DNA of 64,000 bases from Porphyrobacter sp. HT-58-2 (GTDB lineage Bacteria > Pseudomonadota > Alphaproteobacteria > Sphingomonadales > Sphingomonadaceae): NCBI RefSeq assembly GCF_002952215.1, contig NZ_CP022600.1, positions 806,001 to 870,000 on the forward strand, written 5' to 3'. The notes beneath the pieces are model-generated. The model made no database searches. It was given only the letters and a program-made list of their open reading frames with translations, and was not told where the DNA came from. This document shows positions 18,304 to 26,670 of the stretch, in pieces; positions within the stretch are counted from its first letter, which is position 1; each line of letters opens with the position of its first letter. The translations under genes and the position numbers were made by a program.

Positions 18304-19149
18304 CTACCGCTCGCCCTTGAACTGGCGGAAGTACTCACTGTCCTCTGACAAGACCATCGTGCTCTGCCCTTCGCCGGCAAGGAAGGTCTGCCGGTAGGAC
18401 TGCATCGCACGGTAGAAGTCGTAGAACTTGGGATCCTTGCCATAGGCCTCGGCATAGATGCGCGCGGCTTCGGCCTGAGCTTCGGCCTGAATGATCTGCG
18501 CATCGCGCTGGCCGGCGGCACGGATCGTGGCGGCTTCTTCCTGACGGTCTGTCTCCATCCGGGTGAAGGCAGCGTCGAGCGGACGGCCTTCGGGCAGGTC
18601 GGCTGCCTTGATGCGCACATCCAGCACCTGCGCGCCGTAATTGCGAGCCTGCTTGTCAAGCGCGGCGGTGATATTGGCCATCGCCGTCCCGCGCTCGGCA
18701 TTGATCAGTGCCGAAAACGGCCGCCGCCCGAGCTCCTGCCGCAGCACCGAGGTAAGGATCGGGAGCAGCTGCGCTTCGAGCTGGCGTTCGCTTCCTGCAC
18801 GTTCGACGAGCTTCACCGGATCGATGATGCGATAGCGCGCATAGGCATCGACCTGGAGGCGCTGCTGATCGTTGGAGAGCACCTGGGTGCGCTCCATGTC
18901 GAGATCGAGCACCCGGCGATCGATCATCTGCACCTGTTCGACGAAGGGCAGACGGAACTGGATGCCCGCCCCGGTCTGGCCATAGGGTACGTCCGGCTTG
19001 AACTTGTTGAAGACCCGCACCGGCTTACCGGTGAAGATCACCACGCCCTGATGGGTTTCAGGCACGATCACCACGCTCGAAAGAAGGGCGATTACCACCA
19101 CGACTGCGCCGACGATTAGCACCTTGGCGTTCTGAAACAGACTGGTCAT
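18304..19149 (-). CDS. hflC: Protease modulator HflC
   Basis: 281 aa. One N-terminal membrane anchor (VLIVGAVVVVIALLSSVVIV) and an SPFH/band-7 domain with ETHQGVVIFTGKPVR, ending in a coiled coil rich in Ala/Glu (AQIIQAEAQAEAARIYAEAYG). HflC pairs with HflK to form the large cage around the FtsH protease. It starts 4 nt after hflK, so the two are co-transcribed. The C-terminal FYDFYRAMQSYRQTF is conserved in the family. Confidence 0.95.
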   Translation of the reverse strand: MTSLFQNAKVLIVGAVVVVIALLSSVVIVPETHQGVVIFTGKPVRVFNKFKPDVPYGQTGAGIQFRLPFVEQVQMIDRRVLDLDMERTQVLSNDQQRLQVDAYARYRIIDPVKLVERAGSERQLEAQLLPILTSVLRQELGRRPFSALINAERGTAMANITAALDKQARNYGAQVLDVRIKAADLPEGRPLDAAFTRMETDRQEEAATIRAAGQRDAQIIQAEAQAEAARIYAEAYGKDPKFYDFYRAMQSYRQTFLAGEGQSTMVLSEDSEYFRQFKGER

Positions 19150-19153
19150 GGCC

Positions 19154-20299
19154 TTATTCCCCCTGTCCGGACTGCGGGGCGCGGCGCTTCATTTCGGGAA
19201 GCGGCAGATAGGGCAGCACATTGCCGGATTCGACGATGGTCTTGTCGGTCTTCGACAGGATCGCCTCCATGGTCTCGTAATAGAGGCGGCGGCGCGTCAC
19301 TTCGGGCGCGAGCCGGTACTCCGCGTAGATGTCGTTGAATTCCCGTGCATCACCTTGCGCGCGGGCCAGCACCTGCTGGGCCACGGCGCGCGACCGGTTG
19401 ATCGCCGCGTCGGCATCCTGCTGCGCCGAGGAAACGTCCTTGAAGGCTTCCTCCACCCGGCCTGGCGGATCGACCTTGTTGATTTCGATCCCCTGCACCG
19501 AAATCCCCGAACGATAGGCATCAAGCCGCGCCTGCATCCGTTCGCGCACGTCCTGTTCGATTTCCGCACGGCCCGCGCCGGTCAGCACCGTATCGAGGTT
19601 CTGCCGCGCGACTGCCCCGCGCATCGCCGCCTCGCCGATTTCCAGCAGGGCGTTACGCGGATCGTTGAGCTGATACTTGTAGAGCGTCAGGTCGGAGATG
19701 TTCCAGCGGATCAGGTAGCTGAGATCGACAAGGTTCTGGTCGCCGGTCAGGATCAGCTTTTCGGTGTTGGTGCCGGGGATCTCTTCCGAGCGGATCTGGG
19801 TCACGTTTTCCTTTTCGACCATCTGGATCGGCCAGGGCGCGGTCCAGTTCGTCCCCGAATCGAGCGTGGTCGAGTACTTGCCGCCGAACCACGTCACCAC
19901 GGCCTGTTCGCCGGGCTGGACAAAGTGGACACTGGTCACGGCAATCCAAATCGCCGCGACACCGCCGATGATCACTGGCACCCAGCTCTTGCCGCCGGGG
20001 CGTTCAGGCAGGCGAAAGCCACCGCCCGGGCCGCCACCGCCGCGGCGCGGGCCTTCGGGGCCGCGGTTCTTGAAGATGTCTTCGATGCTGGCCGAGCGCC
20101 GCTTGCCGGGCTCGCCACCGCCGCCGGGCAGCCATGGGTTGCGCGGGCCACCGCCGCTTCCGCCCGCGTCGCCATCTCCCGAAGCGCCGCGGTCACCGGG
20201 ATCGTCGCCGCCGCCGCCCCAGGGGTTGTTCTTGCCAGCCATGGCGAGCCCGCGAGAGGCTCTGCCAAGACGTTCTTTCCAGCCGTCCAGTCTCTGCAT
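19154..20299 (-). CDS. hflK: FtsH protease-modulator subunit HflK
   Basis: About 381 aa. A glycine/proline-rich cytoplasmic segment (NNPWGGGGDDPGDRG) precedes one membrane helix (WVPVIIGGVAAIWIAVTSVHF), the SPFH domain (QPGEQAVVTWFGGKYST) and the Ala-rich coiled coil. The start is uncertain: ATG 20299 (chosen), an in-frame start at 20326, or ATG 20242 (MAGKNNPWGG), which most resembles family N-termini. It is the first gene of hflKC, divergent from mrp with a 121-nt gap. Confidence 0.94.
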   Translation of the reverse strand: MQRLDGWKERLGRASRGLAMAGKNNPWGGGGDDPGDRGASGDGDAGGSGGGPRNPWLPGGGGEPGKRRSASIEDIFKNRGPEGPRRGGGGPGGGFRLPERPGGKSWVPVIIGGVAAIWIAVTSVHFVQPGEQAVVTWFGGKYSTTLDSGTNWTAPWPIQMVEKENVTQIRSEEIPGTNTEKLILTGDQNLVDLSYLIRWNISDLTLYKYQLNDPRNALLEIGEAAMRGAVARQNLDTVLTGAGRAEIEQDVRERMQARLDAYRSGISVQGIEINKVDPPGRVEEAFKDVSSAQQDADAAINRSRAVAQQVLARAQGDAREFNDIYAEYRLAPEVTRRRLYYETMEAILSKTDKTIVESGNVLPYLPLPEMKRRAPQSGQGE

Positions 20300-20420
20300 T
20301 CCCACGTTATAGGCACGCGATCTCACGAAAAACAGGGGTTGGCTTCGCTAATTTCATGGCTAGGGATGGCCGCAAGACCCCGGAAGCCGCCGCTGCCGCT
20401 TCCGGCGAGGACAAAAGGCC

Positions 20421-21425
20421 ATGACGACCGATCCGGAACAACGGGCGCAGGAACGTGCGCGGCAGGCGGAGCTGATTCGCCAATACCTTCCCCCGCAACT
20501 TGATGCGCGCGTACAATCGGCGCGGATCATTTCCGGCCGGGTGGTGGTGGTAGCCGAGGCCGGTGATGTCGCCACCGCTGATCGCCCCGCGCTCGAAGCG
20601 GAGTTCAAGGCCGCGCTGGCCAATGTACCGGGCGCGCAGGATGTGCGTATCGCGCTGACCGGCGAACGGCGCCGCATCCGTCTGATCGCAATTGGATCGG
20701 GCAAGGGCGGGGTCGGCAAGTCGACCGTGACCACCAATCTCGCCGTCGCGCTTGCGAGAATGGGGCGCAAGGTCGGCGTGGTTGATGGTGATATCTACGG
20801 CCCCTCCCAGCCGAAACTGCTCGCCACCGAAGGCCAGAAGCCGATGGTGGAAGGTGACAAGCTGGTCCCGCTCGAAAGCCGCCACGGCGTGAAGGTTCTC
20901 TCGATCGGTCACATCGTCGCGCCCGGCAAGGCGCTGGCGTGGCGCGGGCCGATGACCGGGAAGGCGCTGAGCCAGCTGATCGATGCGGCTTGGGATGACA
21001 CCGAAATCCTGCTCATCGACCTGCCACCCGGCACCGGTGACGTGCAGCTTTCGATGCTGTCCGATCATCGCCCGGATGGCGCCGTGCTGGTGTCGACCCC
21101 GCAGGATCTCGCTTTGATCGACGCTGCGCGTGCAGGGCAGATGTTCGATCAGGGCAAGGTGCCGATCATCGGTCTGGTCGAGAACATGGCAGGCTATGAA
21201 TGCCCCCATTGCGGCGAGGTCAGCGATCCCTTCGGTCAGGGCGGGGTCGAACGCTTTGCCGCGGCGCTCGAAATCCCGTTCCTCGGTCGTATCCCGCTGA
21301 CCATCACGACCCGCACCGCCGGGGACGCGGGCAACCCGCCTGCTGCCGGGGACGGGCCGGAAGCCCTGCCCTTCACCGCAATCGCGACGCGGCTTGACCA
21401 CTGGCTCGATACCGGGACGATTTAG
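20421..21425 (+). CDS. apbC: Mrp/NBP35-type iron-sulfur carrier ATPase
   Basis: 334 aa. An N-terminal DUF59-like part precedes the deviant Walker A GSGKGGVGKSTVTTN, then VDGDIYGPSQ and the C-terminal CxxC pair YECPHCGE that carries a bridging 4Fe-4S cluster. It delivers Fe-S clusters to target proteins in the cytosol. The downstream molybdenum hydroxylase gene begins 3 nt after its stop; that enzyme class works with 2Fe-2S subunits, so linkage may be functional, but this is inference. Confidence 0.93.
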   Translation: MTTDPEQRAQERARQAELIRQYLPPQLDARVQSARIISGRVVVVAEAGDVATADRPALEAEFKAALANVPGAQDVRIALTGERRRIRLIAIGSGKGGVGKSTVTTNLAVALARMGRKVGVVDGDIYGPSQPKLLATEGQKPMVEGDKLVPLESRHGVKVLSIGHIVAPGKALAWRGPMTGKALSQLIDAAWDDTEILLIDLPPGTGDVQLSMLSDHRPDGAVLVSTPQDLALIDAARAGQMFDQGKVPIIGLVENMAGYECPHCGEVSDPFGQGGVERFAAALEIPFLGRIPLTITTRTAGDAGNPPAAGDGPEALPFTAIATRLDHWLDTGTI

Positions 21426-21428
21426 GCG

Positions 21429-23714
21429 ATGGCACTGACCCGGCGCGGCATTCTGGCCGGAGCGGCGGCGGGCGGAGGCTTGCTGGTCGCATGGTGGCTG
21501 ATGCCGCGCAGCTATAGCACCCCGCTGGTCGCGGCCAAGGGCGAGCATATCTTCGGCGCATGGCTCAAGATTGCCAATGATGGTGTCGTGACGGTTGCCG
21601 TACCGCAGCTGGAGATGGGGCAGGGCATTACCACCTTGCTGCCGCAGATCGTTGCTTACGAACTGGGCGCCGACTGGCGGCAGATCGCGGTCGAGCCTGC
21701 GCCGGTTTCGGGTGCCTATGGCAATGTGCCGCTGGCGCGCAAATGGATCGCGCTGTGGGATCCCAGCTTTGCCGGGCTGTCAGACCGCACCGATGCGATG
21801 ATGGCGGCGCGCTTTGCCGGAAGCCAGCGGTTCAACGCGACGGCGGCAGGCACCGCGATAGAGGCCTATGAAATGCCTTGTCGCGAGGCCGCTGCCGCAG
21901 CGCGGGCGATGCTGGCGCAGGAAGCTGCCTCGCGCTGGGGCGTCGCCTGGGAGGAATGCGAGGTCGAGGGTGGTTTCGTCACCAATGGCACCAACCGCGC
22001 CACCTTTGGCGAACTGGCCGAGGGCGCGGCAGATTACACCCCGCCCGACCCGCCGCCGCTGCGCACCGAGCCTCCGCGTGAAAAGCCGCTGCCGGCCGAG
22101 GTCGACGCAGCGCCTGCCTTCCCCCGGCTCGATCTGCCGTCCAAGGTCGATGGTTCGTTCCGCTTTGCCGGAGACGTGCGCCTGCCGGGGATGGTGTTCG
22201 CCTCGATCCGCCACGGGCCGGAGAGCGACTCCGAACTCGCCGGCTTCGACCGCAACGGCGCTGCCGGGATACGCGGGCTTAGGGGGATCGTCGAAAGCAA
22301 GCGCTGGCTCGCGGTCGCCGCTGATACCTGGTGGAGCGCCGAGACTGCGCTTGAGGCGATGAAGCCGAAATGGACGACCGGCGCGCCGGTTGGCAGCAAC
22401 GAGATCGCCGCCAAGCTCGATACGCTTCTGACTGGCGGCGCGGCGTTCACGATCGCCGAGACCGGGTTCGGCGGCGAGGCCTTGAAGCGGGTCGATATCG
22501 GGCGGCGATATGAGGTCGAACCGGCCTATGCCGTCCCGGTCGAAACCGCCACGGCAGCGGCACGGTTCGTGGATGGGCGGCTTGATCTGTGGATCGCCAG
22601 TCAGGCGCCTGAACAGGCCCGCATCGCTGCGGCCCGCGCCATCGGCATCGCAACCGAGGATGTGGCGCTCTACCCCATGCCCGCCGGGGGCAGTTTCGAT
22701 GCGCGGCTCGAGCATGATCACGCCATCGAGATCGCGCTGATCGCAAAGGAGCTGGACAGGCCGGTGCAACTCACCTGGCCGCGCCGTGACGAACTGATCC
22801 GCTCGCGCCCGCGCCCGCCTGCCTGGCTGCTGCTGGGTGCGCAGCTGGCCAAGGCCGGGGCCGGGGGCGAAGGGGGCGCGATCGATGCGATGCGTATCCG
22901 TATCGCCACGCCGCCGGCGGCCCGCGAATTCGGCAGGCGGCTGTTCGGCAATCTCACCCCTGCCGCCGCGATCCGAGAAACCGCGGGCGAGCCCGATCCC
23001 CTCGCCTGCGAGGGCGCGGTGCCGCCTTATCAGCTGCCTGCGGTGCTGGTGGAACACGTGCCGGTCGATATCGGGCTGTCGGTGGGGCGGGTGCGGGGCA
23101 ATGCGCACGGGCCGGCGATTTTCGCGATCGAGAGCTTCATCGATGAAATCGCGGCCAAGAACGGCCGTGAGCCGCTGTCCTTCCGCATGGCGATGCTGGG
23201 AGGCGACGTGCGACTTGCCGCGTGTCTCCAGCGCGCAGCACAGCTGGCCGGATGGGATGGCGGGGTCGATCAGAGTGGACAGGGTCTTGCCTGCGCACGG
23301 ATCGGCGACGGGCCGGAGGCTGCGCGCATCGCCTGTGTCGCCACCGCGCGGCAGGGCGAGGGTGGGGTGCGCGTCACCCGCTTGACGGCGGCCGTCGACA
23401 TCGGGCGGATCATCAATCACGACATCGCGCTCCAGCAGATCGAGGGCGGGCTGGTGTTCGGCATGGGCATTGCGCTCGGCAATCCCGTCAAGCTGCGCGG
23501 CGGGCTTCCCGAAAACACCGACTATGCGGGGCTTGGTTTGCCGCTGATGGCTGATTGCCCCGAGATGCGGATCGAATTCCTCGCCAGCGAAGCCCCGCCT
23601 GCCGATCCGGGGGAGCTTGGCGCCGTGGTTGCCCCGCCAGCGATTGCCAACGCGCTGTTTTCCGCTACGGGGTTGCGGTTGAGACGCTTGCCCCTACTTT
23701 CGGACGGCATATGA
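21429..23714 (+). CDS. Xanthine dehydrogenase-family molybdopterin-binding subunit, Tat-exported (IorB-like)
   Basis: 761 aa. The N-terminus MALTRRGILAGAAAGGGLL is a twin-arginine-like signal, so the protein probably folds with its molybdenum cofactor in the cytoplasm and is exported. LEMGQGITTLLPQI and the C-terminal GELGAVVAPPAIANALFSATG are typical of isoquinoline 1-oxidoreductase-type large subunits, the latter containing the expected Glu. No small 2Fe-2S subunit gene is adjacent, which such enzymes need. It lies 3 nt after mrp. The substrate is unknown. Confidence 0.88.
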   Translation: MALTRRGILAGAAAGGGLLVAWWLMPRSYSTPLVAAKGEHIFGAWLKIANDGVVTVAVPQLEMGQGITTLLPQIVAYELGADWRQIAVEPAPVSGAYGNVPLARKWIALWDPSFAGLSDRTDAMMAARFAGSQRFNATAAGTAIEAYEMPCREAAAAARAMLAQEAASRWGVAWEECEVEGGFVTNGTNRATFGELAEGAADYTPPDPPPLRTEPPREKPLPAEVDAAPAFPRLDLPSKVDGSFRFAGDVRLPGMVFASIRHGPESDSELAGFDRNGAAGIRGLRGIVESKRWLAVAADTWWSAETALEAMKPKWTTGAPVGSNEIAAKLDTLLTGGAAFTIAETGFGGEALKRVDIGRRYEVEPAYAVPVETATAAARFVDGRLDLWIASQAPEQARIAAARAIGIATEDVALYPMPAGGSFDARLEHDHAIEIALIAKELDRPVQLTWPRRDELIRSRPRPPAWLLLGAQLAKAGAGGEGGAIDAMRIRIATPPAAREFGRRLFGNLTPAAAIRETAGEPDPLACEGAVPPYQLPAVLVEHVPVDIGLSVGRVRGNAHGPAIFAIESFIDEIAAKNGREPLSFRMAMLGGDVRLAACLQRAAQLAGWDGGVDQSGQGLACARIGDGPEAARIACVATARQGEGGVRVTRLTAAVDIGRIINHDIALQQIEGGLVFGMGIALGNPVKLRGGLPENTDYAGLGLPLMADCPEMRIEFLASEAPPADPGELGAVVAPPAIANALFSATGLRLRRLPLLSDGI

Positions 23715-23793
23715 CCCGGACATTTTTGCCACATGACGCCCGGGCAATCGGATGCGCCCGGAAACGAATGCTCTGCCAACCGTTAGGCGGGCT

Positions 23794-24828
23794 ATGACCT
23801 GGCAGACCCAGCGCCTTCCGGGCGACCACCCCCCCGTTTCCAGCGGCAAGATCGGCGTTTTGCTGATCAACCTCGGCACGCCCGACGGGCCAGACCCTGA
23901 ATCGGTCAAGCGTTACCTCAAGCAATTCCTGTCCGACACGCGGGTGGTGGAGATCCCGCCGATTGCCTGGCAACTGATCCTGCGCGGGATCATCCTCAAC
24001 ACCCGTCCCCAGAAAAGCGCGAAAGCCTATCAGAAGATCTGGACGGAACGCGGCTCACCGCTGGCGGACATCACCGCGCGTCAGGCCGAGGCCATGGTGG
24101 GGCGCTTTGGCGAGAATGTGCAGGTCGATTGGGCAATGCGTTACGGCAATCCCTCGATCGAATCGCGTCTCACCGCGCTGATGGCCGATGGCTGCGACCG
24201 CATTCTGATTGCGCCGATGTATCCGCAATATTGCGCCGCGACGACCGCGACCGTGTTCGACGAGATCGCCCGCGTGCTGAAGAAGATGCGCTGGCAGCCC
24301 GCGCTTCGGTTCGTGCCGCCCTATCATGATGATCCCGGCTATATCGCCGCGCTCGCCGATGACCTGACCCGGCAGGCGCGTGCGCTGACCTTCAAGCCTG
24401 AGGTGATGCTGCTCAGCTTCCACGGGATGCCGCAGCAGACGCTGGAAAAGGGCGATCCCTATTATTGCCACTGCATGAAGACCGCGCGCCTGCTGCGCGA
24501 GGAGCTTGCGCGCCGCCCGGAGTTTGAAGGCGTCAGGTTCGAAACCACCTTCCAATCGCGCTTTGGCCCGGCGGCGTGGCTCGAACCTTCCACCGATGCG
24601 ACCCTGATGGCCGAGGGCGACAAGGGCACCAAGCGGCTGGTCGTCGCCGCGCCAGGCTTTGCCGCGGACTGCGTCGAAACGCTGGAGGAACTGGCACTGG
24701 AGGGCCGCGACGAATTCATGGAGCATGGCGGGGAGGAATATGCTGTGCTCGATTGCCTCAATACATCGGACGATGGCCTCGCGATGATCGACGCGATGCT
24801 GCGGCGCGAGCTTTCAGGGTGGATTTGA
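23794..24828 (+). CDS. hemH: Ferrochelatase
   Basis: 344 aa. KIGVLLINLGTPDGP opens the family, and the active-site regions MRYGNPSI, LSFHGMPQ (catalytic His) and FQSRFGPAAWLEP are intact; PGFAADCVETLEEL is the other signature. It inserts Fe(II) into protoporphyrin IX, the last step of protohaem synthesis. ATG 23794 has AGGCGG upstream and matches family length; a longer in-frame start is unlikely. A cytochrome P450, a haem user, lies 66 nt downstream. Confidence 0.95.
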   Translation: MTWQTQRLPGDHPPVSSGKIGVLLINLGTPDGPDPESVKRYLKQFLSDTRVVEIPPIAWQLILRGIILNTRPQKSAKAYQKIWTERGSPLADITARQAEAMVGRFGENVQVDWAMRYGNPSIESRLTALMADGCDRILIAPMYPQYCAATTATVFDEIARVLKKMRWQPALRFVPPYHDDPGYIAALADDLTRQARALTFKPEVMLLSFHGMPQQTLEKGDPYYCHCMKTARLLREELARRPEFEGVRFETTFQSRFGPAAWLEPSTDATLMAEGDKGTKRLVVAAPGFAADCVETLEELALEGRDEFMEHGGEEYAVLDCLNTSDDGLAMIDAMLRRELSGWI

Positions 24829-24894
24829 CGCGGGCGGTTGTTTACACCAAAGTCAGTTGCGAATCCGAACCTTCACCGGAGCATCGAGACCCCC

Positions 24895-26310
24895 ATGGCC
24901 ACCCTTGCCGAAGCCCCGCGTTCCGCCTCTGGCGCCCCCGACGATGCTCCCCGCCATTGGGGAGAGGGTCGTCTGACTGAAGCCGATCTCGCCCACATCC
25001 CCGGTGAGGCGGGCTGGCCGGTGGTCGGCAACACCTTCACCATGCTCGCCGATCCCCACGCCTTTGCCGAGCGAATGATCAAGACCCACGGCAAGGTCTA
25101 CAAGAACCGCGCGTTTGGCGGCTGGCAGGTCGCCCTGATCGGCGCGGAGGCGAACGAGCTGCTGTTGTTCAACAAGGACAAGATCTTCTCCAGCGAACAG
25201 GGCTGGGGGCCGGTGCTCGACCAGCTCTTCCCGCGGGGTTTGATGCTGATGGATTTCGAGCATCACCGGATTGACCGCCGCGCGCTCTCGATCGCGTTCA
25301 AGCCCGAACCGATGCGGCATTACTCGGGCGCGCTCAATCGCGGGATCGCTCGCGAGGTGGCGGGCTGGGCCGGGCCGAAGGAGTTCTACCCGGCGATCAA
25401 GAAGCTGACGCTCGATCTGGCCGCCGACAGCTTCATCGGCCTGCCCTGGGGGCCTGAGGCCGACAAGATCAACGAGGCTTTCGTCGACATGGTGCAGGCC
25501 TCGGTCGCACCGATCCGTAAGCCGCTGCCCTTCACCAAGATGAAGAAGGGCGTCGATGGCCGCGCCTTCCTCGTCGACTATTTCACCCGCGAGACCCTGC
25601 GCCGCCGCGCGGAAGGCGGCGGGCAGGACATGTTCAGCCAGTTTGCCACCGCCACCCGCGAGGACGGCTCCCTGCTGCCGGTCGATGAAGTCGTCGATCA
25701 CATGAACTTCCTGATGATGGCGGCGCATGACACCATCACATCATCAGCCACCTCGCTGATCTTCCACCTCGCGACCAATCCCGAATGGCAGGAGAAGCTG
25801 CGCGAGGAGATTTTCGCGGTCACCGGCGGGCCGGACGGCGATGGCAACCCCCGCCCGCTCGATTACGACGATCTGGCCAAGCTCGACCTAACCGAAATGG
25901 CGTTCAAGGAATCGCTGCGGATGATCCCGCCCGTTCCATCAATGCCGCGCCGGGCGCTGCGCGAATTCGAATATGGCGGCTACCGTATTCCGGCGGGTGC
26001 GATGGTCGGGATCAACATCTACTGGACCCACCATTCCGAAGAATATTGGGACAATCCCTTCACCTTCGATCCGATGCGCTTCACCCCCGACAAGGTGAAG
26101 GCCCGCCACAAATATGCCTGGGTGCCGTTCGGCGGGGGCGCGCATATGTGCCTTGGCCTGCACTTTGCCTACATGCAGGTGAAGATCCTGCTCGCCCAGC
26201 TGCTCCAGCGCTACCGGATCGAGGCGGCGTCGGGTTATAACCCCGAATGGCAGGACTGGCCGATTCCGCAGCCCAAGGACGGATTGCGGGTGGAGTTCAA
26301 GCCTCTCTGA
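24895..26310 (+). CDS. Cytochrome P450
   Basis: 471 aa. The I-helix reads MMAAHDTITSS, the K-helix ESLRMIPPVP has the ExxR motif, and the haem ligand loop is FGGGAHMCLGLHF with the axial Cys. There is no membrane anchor, so it is a soluble bacterial P450 needing separate redox partners; none is encoded nearby. The length and the PGEAGWPVVGNTF proline-rich start resemble CYP120/CYP51-like lines more than short camphor-type P450s. The substrate is not predictable. It lies downstream of hemH and may be co-transcribed. Confidence 0.92.
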   Translation: MATLAEAPRSASGAPDDAPRHWGEGRLTEADLAHIPGEAGWPVVGNTFTMLADPHAFAERMIKTHGKVYKNRAFGGWQVALIGAEANELLLFNKDKIFSSEQGWGPVLDQLFPRGLMLMDFEHHRIDRRALSIAFKPEPMRHYSGALNRGIAREVAGWAGPKEFYPAIKKLTLDLAADSFIGLPWGPEADKINEAFVDMVQASVAPIRKPLPFTKMKKGVDGRAFLVDYFTRETLRRRAEGGGQDMFSQFATATREDGSLLPVDEVVDHMNFLMMAAHDTITSSATSLIFHLATNPEWQEKLREEIFAVTGGPDGDGNPRPLDYDDLAKLDLTEMAFKESLRMIPPVPSMPRRALREFEYGGYRIPAGAMVGINIYWTHHSEEYWDNPFTFDPMRFTPDKVKARHKYAWVPFGGGAHMCLGLHFAYMQVKILLAQLLQRYRIEAASGYNPEWQDWPIPQPKDGLRVEFKPL

Positions 26311-26315
26311 TTCCT

Positions 26316-26445
26316 ACCCCTCCGTCAGCCGCCTTCGGCGTCTGCCACCTCCCCATCCCTGCGGGACGGGGAGGGATTTGACCCCTTATTCCTCCCCGTT
26401 CGGAACGAATGGGGAGGTGGCAGCGCGAAGCGCTGACGGAGGGGT
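26316..26445. repeat. 130-bp imperfect palindromic repeat
   Basis: ACCCCTCCGTCAGC (26316-26329) pairs with its complement ending at 26445, and GCCACCTCCCCAT pairs with ATGGGGAGGTGGC inside it, with two smaller hairpins in the middle. This is the pattern of a REP-like intergenic palindrome. It separates the P450 gene from the convergent DUF1674 gene and could act as a bidirectional terminator. Confidence 0.75.
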
Positions 26446-26454
26446 CTTCATCTC

Positions 26455-26616
26455 TCAAAAATCGACCGCGATCCCGTCGCCCCGCTCCCAGTCGCCGTAG
26501 CGGGTGGGGGAGAGCTTCTCGTCATTCTTGACCGCCTTGGGCACCGGCACCGGATCATTGGTCCAGTGCGGGGGCTTCTTGAAGTTCTTCGCGGCTTCGG
26601 ACTTTTCCTTGGTCAT
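26455..26616 (-). CDS. DUF1674 small protein (SDHAF4-like)
   Basis: 53 aa, read directly from the minus strand: ATG at 26616, TGA at 26455-26457. The sequence opens MTKEKSEAAKNFKKPPHW and ends in SPTRYGDWERGDGIAVDF, the DUF1674 C-terminal signature PTRYGDWE...DF. In eukaryotes this family assists maturation of the succinate dehydrogenase flavoprotein; the bacterial role is inferred from that. It is divergent from rsmB. Its shortness makes it easy to miss. Confidence 0.85.
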   Translation of the reverse strand: MTKEKSEAAKNFKKPPHWTNDPVPVPKAVKNDEKLSPTRYGDWERGDGIAVDF

Positions 26617-26670
26617 GGGGGTCAAATGCGCGTGCTGGCGCTTTGTTTCAAGGACGGTTAGGGGCGAGCG

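Noticed and set aside
21780..23420. A 546-codon minus-strand frame
   Set aside because: Shadow of the molybdenum hydroxylase gene.
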